Assembly: GCA_900312665.1 (NCBI GenBank)
Contig: ONZQ02000009.1
Span: 1,226,744 to 1,290,743, forward strand
Length of the DNA: 64,000 nucleotides
Direction: 5' to 3'
DNA from: Cephalotrichum gorgonifer
Lineage: Eukaryota > Ascomycota > Sordariomycetes > Microascales > Microascaceae
The notes under the pieces: model-generated
Told to the model about the DNA's origin: nothing
Database searches by the model: none
Seen by the model: only the letters and a program-made list of their open reading frames with translations
Position numbers and translations under genes: made by a program
Shown: positions 56,586-64,000 of the stretch, one piece after another
Layout: the number at the start of each line of letters is the position of its first letter
How positions within the stretch are numbered: the stretch's first letter is position 1

Positions 56586-58467
56586 TCAATAGATTCGATG
56601 AAACTCACCATCCTCACCCTCCTCCACAATGACCCCGAGCCCGGACCCTCGTCTCCGCCCCTTCTCCGCGGTACGACCGCTCAGCCCCGAAAAAGCACGC
56701 CCACCCGACGATCCCGAGTCCCGCTCCATCCTCACGCGGGGCGCCACGCGCTGGTCCCCAGCACGGACGTTCACAGAGGAACTCCCCGAGCCGGAATCTT
56801 TACCCGAACTGGCACTCTCCAGGATCCTCAGAAGCTCCCGCTCCATCCCCAGCTCCCTCTCCAGTACCTGCATCTTCGCGGCAAGGATGCTCCGTGCCTT
56901 CAGCCCCGGCGGCGGGCTAATCTCCATGTTAGCAACCGGCACCTTCCCCCGCGCAACATCCATCATCTCCGCCTCCCTCCTCGCGGCGCCCCTCTCGACG
57001 GCCTCCGCCTTTGCGGCAGCGATCTCCTCCTCGGTCATCATCCTCGGCAGCCCGTGAACCATCACGCCCCTCTTCGCCATCATCCTGGGCGACCCCACAT
57101 ACTTCCCCACCTTCCAGGCGCGCGTCGCCCTCGCGCGGGCCCGGTCGTCCCTGCAGTCGTCGCACCCTACCGAGTCCGGTAGAGGGGGTGTGGTAGGGTC
57201 GAGCCTCTTGCAGCAGCAGCAAGTGCCGAGGCAGCAGACGCAGAGCCCGCAGGCGCCGCAGTCGACGCAGGCGAGGGGTCCCCAGGGGTCGGCGGGGGGG
57301 TTGCGGCAGCAGCAGGTAAACTGGCAGCACGAGCAGACGCCGCAGGCGGATGTAGTTTTGCAGGCCGAGCAGGAGGCGCAGGAGGTGCAAGACTGGCACC
57401 TGTTGGGGTAGCGGCAACGGGTGGCGCAAGGGGGGCGTGCGAGGATGCCTGCTGTGTATTAGTTGGGATCGAAACTTGTGCGTGTGGGGGTGGCAAGATA
57501 AGGAGGGGAGAGGAGAGGGATAGAGGTATTTAGGGAAAGGGGCACATACCATACTCCTGCTCAGTTCCACTACTAAAGTCCTTCAGCATAAACACAAGAC
57601 CGCCCACGGCCATCGACTTGGTATCCGCCGTCCACCTGCGTCTCCCCGGGTACTTGTTGACGGCCTAGGAATCCATCAGTTCCGATTTCCGAAGCGTGCG
57701 AGAAGCTCGCCCCGGAAAGCAAGCACAGAGGAAGTAGAAAAATGGGTACAGGTACTCACCATAATCTGCTCTTTAACAAGCCGCCCGAGGTCATCATCCT
57801 TGCGATACAACTTATCCCACTCCCTCGACATCCACCAAAACCCGCTCCCCGCATACGCATTCTCCTCCCTCCACCCGGGCTCCGCGTCTATCAGCGGACT
57901 CCCCCGCAGCCTTGGCCGGAGGACCTTTGTCACCCAGTTCATGTACCCGAAGTCCCCCGGCCGGTCGACAATGTCGTCCGTTCTCACCGCTGGAGGCGCC
58001 GGCTCCGGGCTGCTGCTCTGGGCCTCCCTTCTCAACTCGGGGATCTCAGCGAGCTGGAATCCCGAGTTGCCGTCGACGCCGTCGGACTTGACGATCCTCT
58101 AGGTCTTCAAGGAGTCGGAGACGGTGTCGATTATCTCCCCTTTGTGGCGGATGGTCTCGATGTCCTCGAACCCGAACCCCTCAACCTGGAGGAGGTCTTC
58201 GAGGGTTGGGAGGGGAGGCGGCGAGTAGGACGGGGAGCCGGTGCCCATGGGGGGTGAGGCTTGAGAGAGGGTGAGTAGGGGTGAGTAGGGCGAGGCGGGC
58301 ATGGGCGGTGAGGCGGGCATGAATGGTATCAGTGGGGAGTCGGGTGGAACGGGGATGGCGTGACGAGGGCGAGGGCGCGGCGGAGGAGAGGTGGGTAGCG
58401 GTTTCCGCTTAGGCATCCGCTTAGGCGTCGAGGGATCCTCGGGGACTTGTGCGGTTGAAGACCCCAT
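56586..58467 (-). CDS. Cysteine-rich protein gene interrupted by one in-frame UAG
   Basis: Exons 58467-57760, 57664-57550 and 57448-56586, with introns GTGAGT...TCCTAG and GTATGT...CAGCAG. All junctions keep frame over 561 codons plus stop, except for a TAG at codon 123 (58101-58099). Before it: proline-rich MGSSTAQVPEDPSTPKRMPK, then LEDLLQVEGFGFEDIETIRH. After it: RIVKSDGVDGNSGFQLAEIP, PGDFGYMNWVTKVLRPRLRG, GSGFWWMSREWDKLYRK, a core of about 30 cysteines (CQSCTSCASCSACK, CSCCQFTCCC, CCLGTCCCCKRLD), and a charged C-terminus. I know no named family. Options: UAG recoding by mRNA editing, readthrough, an 87-nt intron with a poor GTTGAG donor (58185-58099, acceptor CCTAG), or a pseudogene. Confidence 0.6.
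58087..58111 (-). promoter_or_regulatory. Predicted hairpin with the UAG in its loop
   Basis: On the coding strand CTTGAAGACC pairs with GGATCGTCAAG through nine Watson-Crick pairs, with one bulged A and one A-G mismatch, leaving the four-base loop TAGA. The stop's A is the second loop base, preceded by T. Structure drawn by eye, no energy computed. Confidence 0.45.
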
Positions 58468-59266
58468 GGTACACTCGGTATGTTGGCTCTCGACGTGGGT
58501 AGTATTCGAAGCGAGCTGGACGACGTGTTGTATCCTCCTCTTGCGGGTACACCAATAGGGGAGAAGTGACCCGAAAAAGAGAACAGGGGCCCAGAATGGA
58601 CTGAAAAGGATGAAAAGAAATGATAATATCAAATGGGGACTGGTTATTTATGACTTCATAGACTGTCAACAATCTTCCCTATGAAAGCAGAGGAGAGGGT
58701 TGGAAATGATGTCGAGGAGAAAGTTGGAAGGAGGGGAAAGAGGAAGGGAAGAATTGTTTTGGCTAAAAAACTGAAAGGTGCTGGATTAGTCGTTGAATAC
58801 TGTAGAGTTGCAAAATTATTGATGGTGTTCACGATGATGGTGTTGTTGCCGACCAAATTGATATGGTGTTAAAAGGGGTTGGTTGGACCTGCCTTGTTAA
58901 GAGGGAAAGGGAAAGTCATCATCACGGAGAAGGTACACCCAATGTAAAAGCTGCCTTGGATTCCGCCATCAGTTTGCTAGGTAAGTGCAGCAGTGATAAA
59001 GGATTAGTTGAATAGGGAACAATGGAAATACATCTAGGGCCTGTGATTGAGGTTTGCGACATCTGTTACCTTGTTATCATGTCACTTGAGGCACGCCTGG
59101 AACAGTATTCAGACAGATGAAAAGTTCATTGCCTCATTGTACTGGGTATAATCTAATCAGACTATCTCTCCCATGCCTCATACATCCTAGCTCCTCATTG
59201 AAGGCTACAACTGAAGAGCGAGACATTTGCAAACCAAACTCCAAAGAAACATTTCCTAAACACCCC
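58468..59266. other. Intergenic region
   Basis: Promoter of the Cys-rich gene and 3' flank of the next minus gene. An upstream in-frame Met at 58632 would add 55 hydrophobic, leader-like residues; I do not use it. The rest (58650-59110) is A/T-richer with no credible gene. Confidence 0.45.
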
Positions 59267-60676
59267 CTATCCAATAGTCTCGCTTTCCAAACGAATACTC
59301 TCACCATTCGGCCCTTCCCCCTTCTTTTCCAACTCCCTCTTCAGCTTTTCTACATACTGCTCGTCATTCATCCTCATAGCCACATCTCCCACAGCCACAT
59401 ACTCCTCTCGGATAAACTCCTCGACATTCTGCGTGATATACCGCCCATCGTCCCCGGTCATCCTACTCCGCGGCAAAACTCCATACCGCTCGTCCCCCTC
59501 AAGGATAATCCTCTTCAGCGCCTTGGAGAGACACCCCCGGTAAATCAGCCCCCTTGGACTCTCCCTTTCAAGGCCGCCCGGGCGGTCCAGGCCGGAAACG
59601 AACCCCTTGATCTTGTTTTTCCAGATGTCGTTCCGCTGCTGCTCAATCTCAAAGTCCAGCCTCCTCGCCTCGAACTCTTCCTCGATGGGGAAGAGCGAGA
59701 AGATCAGTGCGGCCACCGAGGACCGCGTGTGTCTCGCCTCGGAGAAGCGGTTCTCGGCGCGGCACCGGGGGAGGAACTCGTCGTGCCAGGCGCGGAAGCA
59801 CGGCCGCGTGTTCATCCGACGGCGGTCGTTGGACTTGAGCGCCTTCTTGTCCCTTACCACCTGCGCCTCTGCCGTAGCCTCGGCCGTGGAGATACTGGGC
59901 TCAACCGAGTCGGTGGAGGTGGTGGACTCAGCGAGCTCCTCTCGCGCGGGGTGGACCCAGAACATGGATGATGTGGCGGCGTATTCGAACAAATCATCCA
60001 ATGAAGCGAAGGGCTCCTCCCAGAAACTACCTACCTCGAGTCCGAGGATGGAGAGAACGCGGAGAGGATCGTCAGTCACCTTCACCTTCGCCCTGGCCCG
60101 GTTTATAGCCTCGATCTCCGGGACGCGGATCCAGAGGGCCGTCTCGTCGACGGTGAGGCCCAGCGGGCGGATCATGGTGCCGAGGATGTTCCACAGGTCG
60201 CCGTGGGCATGCTTGAAGAGCGCCCATTGGAGGGAGGGGAGAGACGGCTTGATGGTGACGTCGACTTGGATGTATCGCTCGCGCGCGTCCTCTCCCGGGG
60301 AGCCGAGGTGGGAGAGGTGAGGGGGCCAGGGGATGGCGTAGTGTGCTGAGAGGGAGCCCTTGTCGCGGGTCATGCGCTCAGCGCCGAGAGCGTGGTATAT
60401 CCCGGTGAGCTCGTCGGGGGTTTTTGAACTGTCGTTGGCGTTGGCATCGGCGGGGCTGGAGGGCGGGATGCCTAGCATTTGACGGCGGCTCCAGGTGACG
60501 ATGATGTCAATGTCACCGAAGTCGGACTTTGCGGGCCCGTCAATGGGGGAGGCAACGCAGAGGTAGAGGGCGCGGAGGGCGAGGTGGAGGCGGGACTTTG
60601 TGTAGGTGTAGACCTCAAGGGGCATGCGAGGAGTGTAGAGGGGTTTGGGGCCCGAGGCGAAGGAAGACCCGCCCAT
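59267..60676 (-). CDS. Nucleotidyltransferase-like orphan, 469 residues
   Basis: Intronless, starts MGGSSFASGPKPLYTPRMPL. Residues 51-62 read SDFGDIDIIVTW, which resembles the Gly-x-x-Asp-x-Asp metal-binding strand of the nucleotidyltransferase fold. A third acidic residue may be in RYIQVDVTIKP (about residue 150), the spacing expected for the second Asp-bearing strand. In between is an alpha-helical insert. The middle (EIEAINRARAKVKVTDDPLR, VLSILGLEVGSFWEEPFASL) and the C-terminal half (RAWHDEFLPRCRAENRFSEA, EEEFEARRLDFEIEQQRNDI) are charged helices. The fold assignment is inference from motif spacing. I recall similar uncharacterised proteins in Pezizomycotina, substrate unknown. Possible roles include RNA end-addition or small-molecule modification. 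Confidence 0.65.
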   Translation of the reverse strand: MGGSSFASGPKPLYTPRMPLEVYTYTKSRLHLALRALYLCVASPIDGPAKSDFGDIDIIVTWSRRQMLGIPPSSPADANANDSSKTPDELTGIYHALGAERMTRDKGSLSAHYAIPWPPHLSHLGSPGEDARERYIQVDVTIKPSLPSLQWALFKHAHGDLWNILGTMIRPLGLTVDETALWIRVPEIEAINRARAKVKVTDDPLRVLSILGLEVGSFWEEPFASLDDLFEYAATSSMFWVHPAREELAESTTSTDSVEPSISTAEATAEAQVVRDKKALKSNDRRRMNTRPCFRAWHDEFLPRCRAENRFSEARHTRSSVAALIFSLFPIEEEFEARRLDFEIEQQRNDIWKNKIKGFVSGLDRPGGLERESPRGLIYRGCLSKALKRIILEGDERYGVLPRSRMTGDDGRYITQNVEEFIREEYVAVGDVAMRMNDEQYVEKLKRELEKKGEGPNGESIRLESETIG

Positions 60677-61603
60677 GATGTTCGTGGAGAAGGGGTGTTG
60701 GGAGATGGATGTTACTTCTGGGTCTTCGAGATGCCAACGGGGAAGGAGGGGAGGGTAGAGATTATAAGTTGTATCGGAGGAGGGTGAGGCTGGTGGGCTG
60801 AGTCGCCTGGTAGTGACTCAGTCGGCAAAGCCTTGGTGGGTCTAGGCCAAATCCATCCAGAAGGCAAAATAATAGTATATCTGGTGTTATTCCACTTCGT
60901 CCTAGAGAATGAGTCTCATGGGTAAATGGCTGAGAGAGGAAGGAAAGTGTGGGTGTTTGGGGACCTGTCGATGTAAATGTAGATGCTTGCAGATGGATGT
61001 AAACGGTAAGTGGCTCTATAATTACTACTGTTTGTAAGGCGAACACCCCAAGAACCCGGTCTTGGGTTCTGCTAGCCAAGGGACAAATGCTACATAGAAT
61101 GAAAACACAAATCACAGAGCAGGGGTAGTGATGATGGAAGGTACGGGGTAAAATATGATTATGAGGGAGAAGGGAGGGCAAGGTTGAGAGGGAATGACGT
61201 TGGAACGTGGAATGAGGTTATTAATATGCGATCACCTTACTTTACTAGTAGTCACGGTGAAAATGGGGAGGCGCCCCTGATACATGCCGCCCAGACCTTC
61301 AGTGGTGGGGGATTGTATCAACGGTTAGCGCCATTGCGCCTAGAGAGGCGACCTACTTAACGCGTCAACGCGAGATAGAGGCAGTCAGTCCGTCCATCCC
61401 ACCTTCCTCGTTTGCAACTTACTCATGCATCGGCGCTGATATCTCATGGTGATATTCTTTCATCCCGATCTTACTTCTATCTCCCTTTATATAATTTTAT
61501 TCGCATAAAAACTCGCTGGCCGACAGAATACTCACTCACACCCTATTCTAATAACCACCACCTCACCACTCTTCCTCCAGTGGAACACAACTACCACACT
61601 ACC
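60677..61603. other. Divergent promoter region
   Basis: Between the minus-strand nucleotidyltransferase-like gene and plus-strand DIM-5. A minus frame (61181-60762) has no domain. A TATATAA element at about 61490 lies 110 nt before the DIM-5 start. Confidence 0.5.
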
Positions 61604-62768
61604 ATGGAAGATCCCAAGAGAAGGCAGCACTTCTTTTCCCACGGAGGCCCAGTAAGGAGCTCCTCCCGATCCCTTCCTAGACCTAAATACACCTCGTAAA
61701 CTACTTCTTCTAACTCCCAACAGGGCCTCGAGGAAGAAAAGGAAGACTGCCACTGGTGTCAGATCCGCTCCTTCCCCAACTACGACACCTACCCCATAAC
61801 CGTCATCAACGAGGTCAACGACGACGTCCTCCCCGCCGACTTCAGGTTCATCCACGAGGTCGTCCTCGGCGCGGGCGTCACCCCCGCCGAGGCTAGTTTC
61901 CGGAGCGGCTGCGAGTGCCGCAAGGACGAGTCGTGCCGCTACAACGGCTGCCAGTGCCTCGGTGACGTGGTCCTCGACGAGTCCGACGAGAGCGACGAGG
62001 GGAGGAAGAGGAAGCTGCAGGCGAGCGCCTACCAGGCCACGGGCGCGAGGGTCGGCATGTTGAGGGGCCGGTGGCTGGAGGACGAGTGCGACGCCGTCAT
62101 CTACGAGTGCCACGAGGGGTGCGCGTGTAGCGCGGCGTGTCCGAACCGGGTCGTGGAGAGGGGGAGGAGGGTGCCGCTGCAGATATTCCGGACGAAGGAC
62201 CGGGGATGGGGTGGGTGAGTTTTTTTTTTTTTTTGTTTATGAGATCTCTTGCTCTACGACAGACCCGTGTGAAAGGGGGATACCTGCTAACATGCCGGGT
62301 GCAGGTGTTAAGTCCACCGCCGACATCGTCCGCGGCCAGTTCGTCGACCGCTACATCGGCGAGATCATAACGGCCGCGGAGGCCGACCGCCGCCGCAAGG
62401 TCTCCGACGTGGCCCAGAAGAAGGACGTCTACCTCTTCGACCTGGACAAGTTCCACGACCCGCGCTCCCTCGACCCGCGCCTCTCGGCCCGCCCGTACGT
62501 CGTCGACGGTGAGTTCATGTCCGGCCCCACGCGCTTCATCAACCACTCGTGCGACCCCAACATGCGCATCTACGCCCGCGTCGGCGACCACGCCGACAAG
62601 CACCTGCACGACCTGGCGCTGTTCGCCATCAAGGACGTGCCGAGGGGCACGGAGCTGACCTTTGACTACACGAACGGCGTGGAGGACGAGGACGGGGACA
62701 AGGGGGACCGGAGGGGGATGACGAGGTGTTACTGTGGGAGTAAGAAGTGTAGGGGGTGGCTGTTTTAG
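61604..62768 (+). CDS. dim-5: DIM-5/KMT1 (Clr4-type) histone H3 lysine-9 methyltransferase
   Basis: Exons 61604-61651, 61724-62210 and 62305-62768; introns 72 nt (GTAAGG...CAACAG) and 94 nt (GTGGGT...GTGCAG), giving 332 residues, close to Neurospora DIM-5. Pre-SET zinc-cluster cysteines: SGCECRKDESCRYNGCQC, then CHEGCACSAACPNRVVERG. The SET domain has QIFRTKDRGWGVKSTADIVR, GQFVDRYIGEIITAAEADRR, the SAM/active-site RFINHSCDPNM, and ELTFDYTNGVED. Post-SET CYCGSKKCRGWLF supplies the fourth zinc ligand set. The protein trimethylates H3K9 in the nucleus and, in Neurospora, directs DNA methylation of RIP-mutated repeats. All catalytic motifs are intact. No chromodomain, as expected for DIM-5. Confidence 0.95.
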
Positions 62769-62995
62769 GGCGGTGGAAGGTGGAGGGGAATTGGCGATGG
62801 GAGTTGGGGGAGTTTTCATGTACGAGTATTTTTTTTTGAGTTTATGAAAGTGAAGATACATAGACATAGCATCATGAGATGGCATTATAAGAAGAAGTTG
62901 TGCGTGCTGGCTGCCAACACAACAGCCACCACCTACATGGGTCTCTTTCCTACCAAAAAAATTGGCCTCGAGCAGAAGACCAAAAAAACATGCGT

Positions 62996-63076
62996 CGACA
63001 CCAGTGAGATTCGAACTCACGCTCCCGAAGGAACGGGCTTAGCAGGCCCGCGCGTTAACCACTCCGCCATAGTGCC
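62996..63076 (-). tRNA. tRNA-Ser (anticodon GCU)
   Basis: Intronless, 81 nt without CCA. Acceptor stem GGCACTA pairs with TGGTGTC, discriminator G. A-box sequence TGGCGGAGTGG and D-loop TTAACGC; anticodon stem CGGGC/GCCCG with loop CTGCTAA (anticodon GCT). A long variable arm (TTCCTTCGGGAGC) typical of serine tRNAs, and B box GTTCGAATC in the T arm. Confidence 0.95.
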
Positions 63077-64000
63077 TCGGTTCTTATTTTTTCGTCTGGT
63101 GAGTGGGCATCGTGAATCAGGGCCGTGGTCGTGGGACTTCATCGGGGATGTGATCTCGTCTGCCTCGTGATATTAGCCCAGTGTGTTGTCAGGCTTAATA
63201 CGTACGCCCTGATTACAGCACTAGGGACCTGGCAGTAGCCGCCAAGGGAAGTGTGCCTGGAATCCGTCGACTAGTTGGATCTATGTCACACAGACGCGAG
63301 CTAATCGCACAAGTGCAGGCTTTGGTGTCTCGAAAATAACTATCCCGACTGCACTCGACTCCACTCTTCTCATCCTGCAACTCCTCGTAATAATAGGTGT
63401 GAGACCGTTGTACGGCATACAGTGTTTACAGTGCAAATAACCACTGTCCACCCAACCCATTCCAAGATTGCATCTCCTGGTGTCCACCCATCATGACTAA
63501 GGGGCTCGAAACCGAACGAGTGGGACGTCAAGCACTAGCAAGGTCCCGTCTGATTGACCAAGTACTTCCGCCGCCAGAAACAGTTTAGCAGGGTCGTCGC
63601 ATTCCGGCGGAGCTTCGAAGCTGGCACGGAAACCAGAGACACTAGCCTCCTCCCGTCTGCCTACGTACCTCAACCTGGTCTAAAATCCCAGAGTACGCGC
63701 CATTTCCCGCCCGCCGCTGGACATCATCTGTCCGACGCAACGAGTGCGCCCGTAACGCATCTCAGCCCTCCCCTTCCTCCCCCACGCGACCGACGAAGGC
63801 GCCTTAGTTGGTCTGTCGATCTGTCCTTCCATATCTTCGTATCTTGCGTACCACTCCTTGGCACACTCCTGGCTGCCCGGCCCCCTTACCTCGACGGAAA
63901 TTCACAGCCGTATTATCGAAACATCGTCTTGCAACCGAAAGCGAAAGTTACAACCCTCACCCTCGACCATCTCCCCCTAGAGGCTCTTCTGTACGGTTGC
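63077..64000. other. Intergenic region at the right edge
   Basis: Upstream of the tRNA. Short frames only (60-70 codons), none recognised. The last 350 bases become C/T-rich, which may be the promoter of a gene beyond the window. Confidence 0.45.

Noticed and set aside
58099..58101. UAG reassigned to an amino acid genome-wide
   Set aside because: Rho2, mL40, DIM-5 and I78 copy 1 all end properly at TAG, so the code is standard.

Overview
This is a stretch of nuclear genome from a filamentous ascomycete (Pezizomycotina), most likely a Sordariomycete. The reasons are a GC-rich gene space, 60-150 nt introns with GT...CTAAC...YAG signals, a 332-residue DIM-5/KMT1 histone H3K9 methyltransferase, NST1, Rho2, TMA20, mL40 and SEM1 genes of fungal type, and decayed duplications that look transition-rich. 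I cannot name the species. All intron models are mine, made from splice signals and reading frame; none rests on transcript data.

Layout. The left edge cuts a SEM1/DSS1 gene (proteasome lid). Next comes a degenerate zone (about 390-6770): two diverged copies of one segment of about 2 kb flank a broken subtilisin-like (S8) serine peptidase pseudogene. A spliced orphan gene follows (6800-7883). Then come IML2 (TTC39 family), a BTB/POZ protein, and a SET-domain protein that carries a signal peptide. An intergenic block with four unrelated families of short tandem repeats (20982-22708) lies just upstream of an orphan gene whose protein has its own 20-residue repeats. The 3' end of that orphan overlaps the mitochondrial ribosomal gene mL40 by 59 nt. 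The Rho2 GTPase gene (with a 6-nt microexon) comes next, then a 4.3 kb gap, NST1, a single-pass membrane protein, and a 6 kb gene-poor gap.

The right part holds a BAHD/trichothecene-3-O-acetyltransferase-like enzyme, a tandem trio of I78-family peptidase inhibitor genes with one shared intron position, a tiny four-exon hydrophilic protein, TMA20 (MCT-1/PUA), a cysteine-rich protein gene interrupted by a single in-frame UAG, a nucleotidyltransferase-like orphan, DIM-5, and a tRNA-Ser(GCU).

How the parts relate. Most genes are independent housekeeping units, as expected for a fungus: protein turnover (SEM1), translation (mL40, TMA20, tRNA-Ser), polarity and stress (Rho2, NST1), and chromatin (DIM-5). 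The accessory layer is the I78 trio, the acyltransferase, the secretory SET protein, the orphans and the decayed duplication. The most intriguing signal is the in-frame UAG of the cysteine-rich gene (58099-58101). It sits in the four-base loop of a predicted hairpin, the context described for sexual-stage A-to-I mRNA editing in Sordariomycetes. The NST1 stop has the same CC-UAGA-GG core and is followed by 146 open in-frame codons.
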